The notes: generated by a model from the sequence alone, not told the origin. Positions 1 through 8,159 are shown, counted from the stretch's first letter. The stretch: DNA of 9,307 bases from Burkholderiaceae bacterium (GCA_025458735.1 JALORV010000013.1:1-9307), one strand, 5' to 3'. Translations and numbers: made by a program.

Positions 1-1236
1 CAGCAGCCGCGCCTCGACCCAGGCCTTGAAGGCGAGATAGTCCTCGGGGCGCTCGCCTGCCGGTCGACCCAGCCAACCCTCGAAGGGCGCCGCTTCGCAC
101 AGCGCCAGCACCTCAGCGGTGGGCTTGTCGCCGCTGCGTGGGTCTTTCAGCGACGGGAAGGACACGAACAACCCAGGCGCGTCCTCGTCCGCGGGCTGCC
201 GCCAGGCGCTGCCGATGTCCAGGCTCTCGTAGATCCACACATTGGCCGCGCTCGCCCCCGCGGCTTCGATGTCGCCCTCGAACCCGAGGTAGAGCGACAG
301 GTAGGCGAGTCCCGGCTTGAAGCCGAGCAGTTCGGCCTGCCACTCCCGCGCAGCGGACTCAGCCAGGCAGGCGGCGGTGTTGGGAGCACCGATGGCCGAG
401 ATCACTCGCGGCGCACGGACGCTGTGGGGTTGACCGTGCTGCGAGAAGTCGACGCCGGCCACGCGGCCGCCCTCGACGACGATGCGCTCAGCTGAAGCAC
501 CGAGTTCGACCGCGCCGCCGGCGCCCTGCACCACCGAGAGCAGCGTTTGTGCGAAGCGCGACGGCCCGCCGACAGGAAACCAGGCGCCGGCGTTGTAGGA
601 ACCGGTCACCAGCGCATGTTCCAGCAAGGGTGCATGCTCCGGCGGCGCACCGTAGTCCCCCCAACGTGCGCCGAGGATGGCGCGCAGTTGGGGATCGGGC
701 ACTTCGGCCAAGGCCTCAGCCAGCGTGCGGCGCGACATCGCTTCGACCTCGGCACCGCGCCACAGCTTCAGGCCCCAAGCCAGGGGCGCGGGCATGCCGC
801 GCATGGCAAACAGCGACATTGCCGCACGCCGGGCCTGCGCCATCTGCCCGAACCAGCGATCGATGGCGATCTGCTGGTGCGGGAAGCGTTCGAGCAGACG
901 CTGCCGGTATGCCGCTTCCGGGTGCTCGATGCCGAACTCCAGGCCAGGCAGGCGCACGATGTCGTAGGGGTTGCCGCAAGGCGCGAAGGCCAACTGGTCA
1001 TTGCTCAACCAGGCCAGCAGGCGGCCGAACTGGCCGTCGGGTCCTGGAAACGGCCCGACACCCCCGATGTAGTGCACGCCAGTGGCAAAGGTCCAGCCCT
1101 GGCGCTGGAAGGTCTGCGTCTGCCCGCCGGGCGTCAGGTGCTGTTCGAGCACCAGCACGCGCTGCCCGCGGTGTGCCAGCGCAGCGGCCGCCGTGAGACC
1201 GGCGATGCCCGAGCCGAGAACGATCGTGTCCCACAT
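1..1236 (-). CDS. Retinol saturase/CrtI-like FAD-dependent oxidoreductase (3' end outside window)
   Basis: The frame is open for 412 codons from an ATG at 1236 to the window edge, so the C-terminus is missing. The N-terminus has the dinucleotide-binding fold: GSGIAGL at residues 8-14, then a hydrophobic strand ending in Glu31 (VLVLEQH), then PGG at 37-39. GVHYIGG at residues 53-59 resembles the motif of the retinol saturase branch (all-trans-retinol 13,14-reductase-like) within the phytoene desaturase/CrtI superfamily. These are flavoproteins that reduce, desaturate or isomerise conjugated or lipid-like substrates; the substrate here cannot be told. A GGAG ribosome binding site (1243-1246) lies 6 nt before the ATG and supports this start. 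The gene is divergent from a TetR regulator, with a promoter and operator-like repeat between them, so repression by that TetR is likely. Family call fairly sure; exact reaction unknown. Confidence 0.85.
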   Translation of the reverse strand, partial: MWDTIVLGSGIAGLTAAAALAHRGQRVLVLEQHLTPGGQTQTFQRQGWTFATGVHYIGGVGPFPGPDGQFGRLLAWLSNDQLAFAPCGNPYDIVRLPGLEFGIEHPEAAYRQRLLERFPHQQIAIDRWFGQMAQARRAAMSLFAMRGMPAPLAWGLKLWRGAEVEAMSRRTLAEALAEVPDPQLRAILGARWGDYGAPPEHAPLLEHALVTGSYNAGAWFPVGGPSRFAQTLLSVVQGAGGAVELGASAERIVVEGGRVAGVDFSQHGQPHSVRAPRVISAIGAPNTAACLAESAAREWQAELLGFKPGLAYLSLYLGFEGDIEAAGASAANVWIYESLDIGSAWRQPADEDAPGLFVSFPSLKDPRSGDKPTAEVLALCEAAPFEGWLGRPAGERPEDYLAFKAWVEARLL

Positions 1237-1307
1237 GGTTGGCTCCGGTTGGTGGTGTCGCCAGCCCCGCGCATGCCGCAAGGGGTTGCTCACCAGGTGT
1301 CTAGTCA

Positions 1308-1344
1308 CTGTCTAGATACAGACTGTAGGGGTGTATCTAGACAG
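1308..1344. promoter_or_regulatory. Perfect 13-bp inverted repeat, probable TetR operator
   Basis: CTGTCTAGATACA (1308-1320) and its exact reverse complement TGTATCTAGACAG (1332-1344) flank an 11-bp spacer. A further TGTCTAG lies at 1298-1304, in direct orientation to the left arm and 11 bp from it. The repeat sits between a divergent TetR gene and an oxidoreductase and overlaps the leftward promoter, the standard layout for a TetR regulator controlling itself and its neighbour. The repeat is seen; binding is inferred. Confidence 0.7.
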
Positions 1345-1350
1345 CGTCAA
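1322..1350 (-). promoter_or_regulatory. Likely sigma70 promoter of the FAD oxidoreductase gene
   Basis: Read leftward, TTGACG (1350-1345, five of six matches to the -35 consensus) is followed by a 17-nt spacer and TACAGT (1327-1322, four of six matches to the -10). The predicted transcript would start near 1315, giving a leader of about 80 nt. One arm of the inverted repeat fills most of the spacer and the other lies just downstream of the -10, so a bound repressor would block polymerase. This is a consensus match only. Confidence 0.55.
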
Positions 1351-1352
1351 CC

Positions 1353-1358
1353 TATACT
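1353..1358 (+). promoter_or_regulatory. Possible -10 element of the tetR gene (leaderless transcript)
   Basis: TATACT matches the -10 consensus at five of six positions and lies 6 nt before the TetR ATG at 1365. Transcription would therefore begin at or beside the start codon. No good -35 is visible at 16-18 nt spacing, and there is no Shine-Dalgarno sequence before the ATG. The right operator arm ends 8 nt upstream, so autorepression is plausible. Confidence 0.35.
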
Positions 1359-1364
1359 TGCCCA

Positions 1365-2051
1365 ATGCACCCGGAGCAGAAGGTCGCGTCGAGTCAGGTC
1401 AAGGATCAGGCCAAGACGCGCAGAGGCGACGCAAGGCGACAAGGCGAGTACCACCATGGCACGCTGCGGGAGGCCCTTCTGAGTGCAGCCGAAGCGCTGC
1501 TGCTGGAACGAGGCGTCGAGGCCTTCTCTCTGAGAGAGTGCGCGCGCCGGGCCGGTGTTTCGCACGGCGCGCCCGCTCACCATTTCGGCGATGCACGTGG
1601 CCTGCTCACGGCATTTGCCACGGCCGGCTTTGAACGTATGGAGCTGCGCATGCAGCGCTACGCCCTGGAGGCAGACGACAGCCCTGAGCAGCGTCTTGCG
1701 GCGGTCGGCCGCGCCTACGTCGATTTCGCGCTCGACCACCCGGCGCACTTCAGGCTGATGTTCCGCAGCGACCGGCTCGATGCCGACGACCCGGCGCTGA
1801 AGCGGGCCAGCGCGGCAACGGCGCAGGCGTTGGCATGGTCGCTCTCGGCCGCACTCGAGCACCGTGGCGTGGACATACACACGCTGCAGGAGCGCTGCCT
1901 GTTGGCCTGGTCGGCCGTGCATGGCCTGGCCATGCTGGTGCTGGATGCCGATCTCAGCGCATTTGGCGTGACCCACGACAAGGAGGGCAGTGCCCGGACC
2001 GTCGCTGCGGGTCTTCTCAACCGCCTGGGTGTGTCCTTGCTAGCCCCTTGA
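1365..2051 (+). CDS. TetR/AcrR-family transcriptional regulator
   Basis: This 228-residue protein has the length and layout of a TetR repressor. The N-terminal DNA-binding part includes YHHGTLREALL (residues 29-39) and a helix-turn-helix at about 55-74 (SLRECARRAGVSHGAPAHHF). The C-terminal ligand and dimer domain resembles the WHG/TetR_C_33 type, with RAYVDFALDHPAHFRLMF at about 116-133. The frame has an upstream stop at 1338 and no other start codon before 1365, so the start is fixed although no ribosome binding site is present. The gene is divergent from the FAD oxidoreductase, with a perfect inverted repeat between them. It most likely represses that gene and itself and responds to a small hydrophobic ligand. 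The ligand is not predictable from sequence. Confidence 0.93.
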   Translation: MHPEQKVASSQVKDQAKTRRGDARRQGEYHHGTLREALLSAAEALLLERGVEAFSLRECARRAGVSHGAPAHHFGDARGLLTAFATAGFERMELRMQRYALEADDSPEQRLAAVGRAYVDFALDHPAHFRLMFRSDRLDADDPALKRASAATAQALAWSLSAALEHRGVDIHTLQERCLLAWSAVHGLAMLVLDADLSAFGVTHDKEGSARTVAAGLLNRLGVSLLAP

Positions 2052-2066
2052 ACCTGAAGACAGCAG

Positions 2067-2231
2067 CTACCCCGGCGCCGCGAGCGTCGACGGTGGGTTC
2101 GGCAGGCCGAGGCGTCCGACCACGGCGCCGAAGCCCATCGGCGCGATGGTCGTGCGCCGCCGCGCCGGCAGGGTGCGCTCTGCGGCGGAGAGGAAGCGAG
2201 GATCGTCGAGGCGTGGCGGATCGATCTGGCC
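2067..2231 (-). pseudogene. Remnant of a DUF202 (YidH-like) membrane protein
   Basis: A minus-strand frame with no start codon reads DDPRFLSAAERTLPARRRT and then IAPMGFGAVVGRLGL, ending at TAG (2069-2067). DUF202 proteins typically begin with a stretch like DPRxxxAAERTxLAWxRTxxAxMGFGFVVxRFGL, and the spacing and order agree here. The expected Leu-Ala-Trp is replaced by Pro-Ala-Arg, and nothing of the later transmembrane helices follows, so only the first third or so of the domain survives. The match was made by eye from memory of the family; a profile search of this frame would settle it. It is the first of several remnants on this side of the TetR gene. Confidence 0.5.
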
Positions 2232-2291
2232 TCGGCAACGGCCTGCATGGGGGCGCCGGCCCCTGGGCCTTTCCCGCCCCCCCCCAGCGGA
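2232..2291. other. Short non-coding stretch with C9 tract and GC hairpin
   Basis: The stretch holds a small GC hairpin (GGGGC 2250-2254 / GCCCC 2259-2263) and a run of nine C (2277-2285) just past the FadL-like stop codon. The hairpin has no T-run, so calling it a terminator would be a guess. The C-tract is error-prone for sequencing but lies outside the frames that matter. Confidence 0.3.
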
Positions 2292-2837
2292 TCAGAACCG
2301 GAGCGTCGCCTGCACCCCGAGGACTTGAACGTCGCCCGTGTAGGTGCCGTTGAGCGTTCCGGGGAGAGGCCCGGGCGGCTGCAGGTGGCTGGACGCGTCA
2401 TCGACAAAGAGATACGTGTAGCCGAAGTCGAACCACATCGTCGGGCCCGGCTGATAACGCGCGCCGAAGGCCAGCCAGATGCGGTCGGAGTCGGGAAGGC
2501 GCGGCGTGCGGTATTCGTCCTGCACCGGTGACCTGTCGTAGGCGAGTCCCGTGCGCAGCAGCCACGGTTGGTTCAACTGATATTCGGCACCGAGGCCGAC
2601 CCGCCAGCTGTCCTTGAACTTGAGTTCGACGCCCGTGACCCGCGCGCCGGTGGATGCACTCTGGATGTCGAGCGACTGGATCGAACTCCACCCGGTCCAG
2701 GAGTAGTCGGCGAGCACGCGCCACTGCGAATTCACCTGATACGAACCCCCCATCGAGAAGGTGTCGGGCAGCTCGACCTCGGCCTTGACCGCCTGCGCCG
2801 CCGGCGCCAGCGGTGCTGCGCCCGAATAGGTCAGATC
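2292..2837 (-). pseudogene. C-terminal fragment of a FadL/OmpP1 outer-membrane transporter
   Basis: The last 181 residues of a FadL-family porin are recognisable. They run from DLTYSG through a linker ending LPDTFSMGG, the beta-strand QWRVLADYSWTGWSSIQSLD, FKDSWRVGLGAEYQLN, WLLRTGLAYDRSPV, PDSDRIWLAFGARYQ, and a C-terminal strand ending VQATLRF with the terminal Phe typical of outer-membrane barrels. FadL proteins take up long-chain fatty acids or aromatic hydrocarbons and are usually about 400-480 residues. The N-terminal plug and first strands are absent from every frame upstream. The only in-frame ATG (2753) lies inside the barrel, with no signal peptide, so this should not yield a working porin. 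The frame stays open to 3059, fused to unrelated sequence. Confidence 0.8.
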
Positions 2838-3205
2838 CGCGAGTACCGGTGCGGCGGCGACGGCGCGCGGGAGCCCGTCGAAGTCGGTGCCTGCACCGAC
2901 GACGGATTCCAGCCACTGCTGCAGTCGATCATCACCCGGCTGACGAAGCTGCTCGCGCGCCGTGGCGTGCTGGCCAAAGACATGGGGCCGCCCTGCCGGG
3001 TTGGCCGCGGGCCCGGCACCACCCTGCCAGCGCAGCGGCAGGGTGGTGCCGGCACGAGCTCAGCCACGGGCGCGCGCTCTGGCTGCCGATGTGCGCAGGC
3101 CGCCAGCCCCGAAAGACCCGCCACCCACAGCACAATGCACAGCACGCCGGTGAGCCCCAAGCGCCCGGCCAGCTGGCTGCGAGCCAGGCAACGGATTGAT
3201 CGCAT
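2838..3205 (-). pseudogene. Frameshifted lipoprotein-like fragment, function unknown
   Basis: A start at 3205 with GGGAGGG about 12 nt upstream opens a lipoprotein-like N-terminus: basic MRSIRCLARS, a hydrophobic core GLTGVLCIVLWVAGLSGL, then LAAC with the lipid-carrying Cys at residue 37. After about residue 50 this frame turns into Ser/Arg/Pro-rich text typical of an out-of-frame read. The next frame, open just after a TGA at 3060-3062, reads more like protein: TTLPLRWQGG, GRPHVFGQHATAREQLRQ and DDRLQQWLESVVGAGTDF. That suggests a frameshift at about 3055-3062. This second part then joins the FadL fragment in frame. I do not recognise the family. The signal peptide and lipobox are seen; the frameshift and lipoprotein identity are inferred. 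Confidence 0.4.
3013..3052. repeat. Perfect 16-bp inverted repeat with 8-nt loop
   Basis: CCGGCACCACCCTGCC (3013-3028) and its exact complement GGCAGGGTGGTGCCGG (3037-3052) enclose AGCGCAGC. It would form a very stable hairpin on either strand. No T-run follows on either side, so it is not a textbook terminator. It lies beside the inferred frameshift in the lipoprotein-like fragment. Confidence 0.75.
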
Positions 3206-3261
3206 GCCCGACCGTACCCTCCCGGTTCTTCGCCATCGCCTCCGGCTTGGCGTCGCACTCG

Positions 3262-4026
3262 CGCCAGGCCTCAGGCATTCCGGGCATCGCAATCGTGCAG
3301 CCGGGCAGCCCGGCGCACGTGCGCGGATTTGGCGACGGTGCAGCGTGTGCCGCCCTGGTTTCGCGTCATGGATGGCGAAGCGTCGGGGCGCATCACGCTG
3401 CGCCACCTGCTCAACCAGACCAGCGGCTTCTCGCGCGACAATGGCATCGCACTGCTGCTGCAAGGCAGCACCGCCAGCATCGGCGAGCTGGCGCGTGGCA
3501 AGAGGGCATGACGGCCCTCCACCGCATGTGGTTCGGGGTGCCGGTGGCGCAGCACGTGACCCTGCTGCCGGATACCCGGCAAGCCGTTCTGGTGCTGCTC
3601 AACGCCAACACTGAATTGCCCTTCAACGAAGTGAGAGCCGTGAGGAGCCGTTTGCCGATCGGCGTGGTGAACCTGCTGCGCGGCCAACCGGTGCCGCAGG
3701 GGCCGAGCCCGCGCCAGTCCTGCGTGCCGTTCAATGCGGCTGCCGCGCTGGGGGTGATCGGACTTCTTGACCTGGCCTGCAGGGCTGCACGCGCACGTCG
3801 TGCGCGCTGGTCCGTGGGGCTGCTGGTGGTCGCGATCGCCATGGTCCTGGCCTTGCATGCCATCGGCTTGAACGCGGCGATCCTGTTTGCCTTTGCACCC
3901 GACCTGTCACTTGTCCCGGTCGCGGCGCTGGCCTTACTGTGCATGCCTTCGGCGCTCCTCGTCCGGGACCGGGCCTGGGCCAGGATCCGCCGTTCATCCG
4001 CCGGCACCCGTCAACGGCCGCCATGA
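3262..4026 (+). pseudogene. Serine hydrolase (beta-lactamase fold) pseudogene with C-terminal membrane domain
   Basis: Three blocks of one serine hydrolase (PF00144 type) appear in order but in alternating frames. Block one, SGIPGIAIVQ to HVRGFG (about 3271-3333), is the usual N-terminal strand pair. Block two is in the next frame (3332-3508): ATVQRVPPWFRVMDGEASG and ITLRHLLNQTSGFSRDNG, the standard stretch after the active site. Block three is back in the first frame (3508-4023): AQHVTLLPDTRQAVLVLLNA, then three transmembrane helices at about residues 73-91, 101-121 and 133-152 counted from 3508. The SxxK nucleophile region between blocks one and two and the YxN region between two and three are gone, so catalysis is impossible. 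The final TGA overlaps the ATG of the next hydrolase gene, suggesting a former operon. Confidence 0.8.
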
Positions 4027-4994
4027 AACACAAGCCCGTGTGGGTCGTCCTCGCCATCGTGATCGCGTTCGCTCTGGTCGTCGCGCTGCTGATCCGTTCC
4101 CGCTTCGAGGCTGATCTGGCCGCCGCCGCCGCGCGCACCGCGCAAGGCAGCGTGATCGTCGCCACCCGCTGCGGCCCGATCGAAGTCCAGCAGACAGGCG
4201 ACGGCATCCCGCTGTTGGTGATCCACGGCAGCGGCGGCGGCCACGATCAGGGCATGGCCTGGGCGCGGCCGCTGGTGCAGCAGGGTGTGCGCGTGATCGC
4301 GATGTCGCGCTTCGGCTACCTGCGCACGCCGCGGCCCGCCGATGCCTCGCCCGAGGCGCAGGCCGACGCGAACATCTGCCTGCTCGACGCCCTGGGCATA
4401 GCCAAGGCCGCCGTCATGGGCTTCTCTGCGGGCGGCCCGTCGGCGATGCAGACGGCCATCCGCCACCCGAGCCGTGTCAGCGCGCTCGTACTCGTCGTTC
4501 CCATCGCCTACAAGCCCGGCACGGTGACCGACTCCGCGCCGCCCGTGTCGGACGACAAGGACGCGCTGCTGCTTCGCCTGCTCGGCTCGGACTTCCTGTT
4601 CTGGACGGCGTTGCACGTCGCCCGCGATCCGCTCATCCGTCATGTCCTGGCCACGCCGCCCGAGCAGGTGGCCGCCGGCAGCAGCGAGGAGCGCGCGCGC
4701 GTGAACGACCTGGCCGGGCGCATCCTGCCGGTGTCGGCGCGTGCGGCCGGTCTGCGCGACGACACGCGCCTGGGCAGACGTCTCGGCCCCTACGCGCTGG
4801 AGACGGTCCGCACGCCGACGCTCGTGGTCAGCGCGCGCGACGACGGCTTCGGCACCTACGCGGCGGCCCAGTACACCGCCAGCCGCATCCCTGGCGCGAA
4901 GTTCGTCGGCTTCGACCACGGGGGCCACTTGCTGGTGGGGCACGACGCTGCGGTTCGGGCCGAGGTCGTCAAGCTGCTGTCGGAGTCGAGGTAG
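4023..4994 (+). CDS. Membrane-anchored alpha/beta hydrolase
   Basis: This intact protein of 323 residues begins with a single hydrophobic anchor (about residues 6-24, VWVVLAIVIAFALVVALLI), followed by a standard alpha/beta hydrolase domain. The oxyanion-hole motif HGSGGG is at 68-73 and the nucleophile elbow GFSAGG at 133-138, with Ser135 as nucleophile. The likely acid is Asp273 or Asp274 in SARDDGFGTY, and the base is His302 in FDHGGHLLVGH. The substrate is unknown; esterase or lipase-like hydrolysis at the outer face of the inner membrane is the simplest guess. The start is the ATG overlapping the upstream TGA (ATGA), which gives a sensible anchor; the frame itself extends further upstream without a better start. 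A stable hairpin follows 5 nt after the stop. It is the only complete enzyme gene among the remnants. Confidence 0.9.
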   Translation: MKHKPVWVVLAIVIAFALVVALLIRSRFEADLAAAAARTAQGSVIVATRCGPIEVQQTGDGIPLLVIHGSGGGHDQGMAWARPLVQQGVRVIAMSRFGYLRTPRPADASPEAQADANICLLDALGIAKAAVMGFSAGGPSAMQTAIRHPSRVSALVLVVPIAYKPGTVTDSAPPVSDDKDALLLRLLGSDFLFWTALHVARDPLIRHVLATPPEQVAAGSSEERARVNDLAGRILPVSARAAGLRDDTRLGRRLGPYALETVRTPTLVVSARDDGFGTYAAAQYTASRIPGAKFVGFDHGGHLLVGHDAAVRAEVVKLLSESR

Positions 4995-4999
4995 GCAGA

Positions 5000-5037
5000 G
5001 TCATCGTCGGCCGCTGCCTGTTGTGGTCGACGATGAC
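5000..5037 (+). terminator. Stem-loop after the alpha/beta hydrolase gene
   Basis: GTCATCGTCG (5000-5009) pairs perfectly with CGACGATGAC (5028-5037). As RNA the stem can be extended inward to 15 pairs (two of them G-U) around an 8-nt loop. It begins 5 nt after the hydrolase stop. There is no T-run, so it may end transcription weakly or protect the 3' end of the mRNA. Confidence 0.45.
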
Positions 5038-5097
5038 GGGCCCGAACGGGCCGGGGCATGCATGCTCGACGAGCCACCGCGAAAGGGATTCCACGCC

Positions 5098-5493
5098 ATG
5101 GCACCGGACACCAGCGCCCATGAACGGCCAGCCCCCACGGTGGCTCTGCTGCCGTTCACGCTGGTCACGTTCGCGATATCTTGGGGAATTCCGGGGCCGC
5201 ACATCTTCTTCCCCGAGACCACCTGCAGTTGGTTCGGCGAGATCACCGGCAAGCACCCGGTCTTTGTGCTCGCCGTCTGGGCGCCGGCTTTCGCCGCCTT
5301 TGCGGTGGTGTTGCCCATCCTGCAACGCCACATGGCGCCGTGCTGGGCCGGCCCGATCATCGGCGCGATGTGGGTGGCTGTGGCATCTGCCGGCGTTCTG
5401 CCCGAGCGGGACCGTTGTCGCGCCATGCTCACGCGGGATGGGGCGGTCATCGAGGTCTCCGCGCCTGACGAGCAAGCTCGTCGATCACCATGA
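5098..5493 (+). pseudogene. CPBP-family intramembrane metalloprotease pseudogene, catalytic block deleted
   Basis: The N-terminus looks like a CPBP (Abi/CAAX-type) membrane protease: from MAPDTS, the helix LLPFTLVTFAISWGIPG, then WFGEITGKHPVFVLAVWAPA and FAAFAVVL. It then jumps directly to PILQRHMAPCWAGPIIGAMW. In intact relatives that segment follows the EExxxR catalytic motif, so an internal deletion near 5312 has removed the glutamates. Around 5372 the reading moves to the next frame, where LWHLPAFCPSGT, the conserved His-containing helix, continues. A start at 5098 has GGGA 9 nt upstream. The annotated frame ends in unrelated-looking sequence (MLTRDGAVIEVSAPDEQ) at a TGA overlapping the next ATG. 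With a deletion and a frameshift the gene cannot make an active protease. The family call is from conserved text recognised by eye. Confidence 0.7.
5467..5482. repeat. 7-bp inverted repeat just before the small membrane protein gene
   Basis: GACGAGC and GCTCGTC are separated by AA, ending 7 nt before the ATG at 5490. It could fold over the ribosome entry site in mRNA or be a protein site; it may also be chance. Confidence 0.35.
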
Positions 5494-5894
5494 TGCGAAC
5501 TCTCTTCACCGGCACTGCCTACGTCGCCGCAGTCTTCGCTGCGGGCTTCGTGCTGGGCGTGCTGCGCACGCTGGTCCTGGTGCCGCTGTGGGGCGAGCTG
5601 GCGGCGGTGCTGGTGGAACTGCCGCTGATCCTGACCATCGCCTGGCTGGTCTGCACACGCATCCTGCGGCGCTGGCCGCTATTGCCCCCTTCGGCGGTGC
5701 GGATGGGTGCCATCGCCTTCCTGCTGCTGATGCTGGCCGAGGCCGCTCTGTCGACGCTGCTGGCCGGGCGCAGCCTGGCGGAACACCTGGCGCTGTACTC
5801 ACAGTTGCCGCACCAGGTGGGACTGGCGGGGCAACTGGCCTTCGCGTTGTTCCCCTGGGTTCAGGCGCGGCGTTCACGGATGCCGCCGGGCTGA
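5490..5894 (+). CDS. Small four-helix integral membrane protein, function unknown
   Basis: The protein has 134 residues and four hydrophobic segments at about 5-24, 36-58, 71-91 and 109-124, with a basic C-terminal tail (VQARRSRMPPG). There is no catalytic motif I can name. The segment VLGVLRTLVLVPLWGELAAV, with polar Arg and Glu near the membrane, looks conserved-family-like, but I cannot assign a family. The ATG overlaps the stop of the upstream protease remnant (ATGA) and a second ATG follows directly. There is no strong ribosome binding site, so translation may once have depended on coupling to the upstream gene. The frame is clean and hydrophobicity regular, so it is probably a real and intact gene. 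It converges on pckG. Confidence 0.72.
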   Translation: MMRTLFTGTAYVAAVFAAGFVLGVLRTLVLVPLWGELAAVLVELPLILTIAWLVCTRILRRWPLLPPSAVRMGAIAFLLLMLAEAALSTLLAGRSLAEHLALYSQLPHQVGLAGQLAFALFPWVQARRSRMPPG

Positions 5895-5966
5895 GCGCAG
5901 CGTCGACTTCCGAGCGATGCCGGGCCGAGCCGGTGCCCGGGCGCGGGGACGCGGGGGTCGACGGAG

Positions 5967-5994
5967 TCGGCCTCACGCCCGAACGCGAGGCCGA
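5967..5994. terminator. Stem-loop between convergent genes
   Basis: TCGGCCTC (5967-5974) and GAGGCCGA (5987-5994) form an 8-bp stem with a 12-nt loop in the 133-bp gap between the membrane protein gene and pckG. Its position suits a bidirectional terminator, but no T-run is present on either side. Confidence 0.4.
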
Positions 5995-6027
5995 TCCGTC
6001 ATCGGCACCATGCGAACGCCGTGAGGC

Positions 6028-7878
<1,851 letters not shown>

Positions 7879-7886
7879 GTCGCAGT

Positions 7887-7894
7887 CCTCTCCT
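7887..7894 (-). promoter_or_regulatory. Strong ribosome binding site of pckG
   Basis: AGGAGAGG on the minus strand with an 8-nt spacer to the ATG at 7878. It decides the start and predicts efficient translation. Confidence 0.85.
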
Positions 7895-8159
7895 GGAGAT
7901 TGGGAGTCCGGGCCTGGGCAGGCAGTTGTCCGGTCACTGATATTTCACCGCACCGGGCGGAAGTCCACTTGACGAGGAACAACAGAACCCTGCCCCTCCG
8001 CGCCGCGGCAGGAGCGGTCAAACCCGCCCTCCGGATCCGACCTGCTGACCGTCGTCGTGGCGGGTCGTGGCTGTTGGGCTCGGGCGCCTGCCGCGCACGC
8101 GAGCGGCCCCGCGGGACAAGACCGGACACGAAACAGGGAGAAACGCGCAGGCTCCCGGG
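7895..8159. other. Upstream region of pckG, no gene seen
   Basis: Neither strand shows protein-like coding. The part nearest pckG has an A/T-rich patch (GAAATATCA on the minus strand, around 7939-7947) that could belong to a promoter, but no convincing -35/-10 pair was found. Confidence 0.4.

Noticed and set aside
547..1482. 311-codon plus-strand open frame opposite the FAD oxidoreductase
   Set aside because: The minus strand encodes a clear FAD enzyme across the region, and this frame runs through the operator and into the TetR gene.
2831..3463. Single 210-residue minus-strand protein
   Set aside because: Residues 1-86 are antisense to the serine hydrolase remnant and the last ~70 look out of frame. 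Only the segment from 3205 to about 3055 looks like real protein (signal peptide and lipobox).
3939..4994. Longer start (3939) for the alpha/beta hydrolase
   Set aside because: The extra 28 residues overlap the last helix of the serine hydrolase frame and precede a natural N-terminal membrane anchor; the ATG at 4023 fits better.
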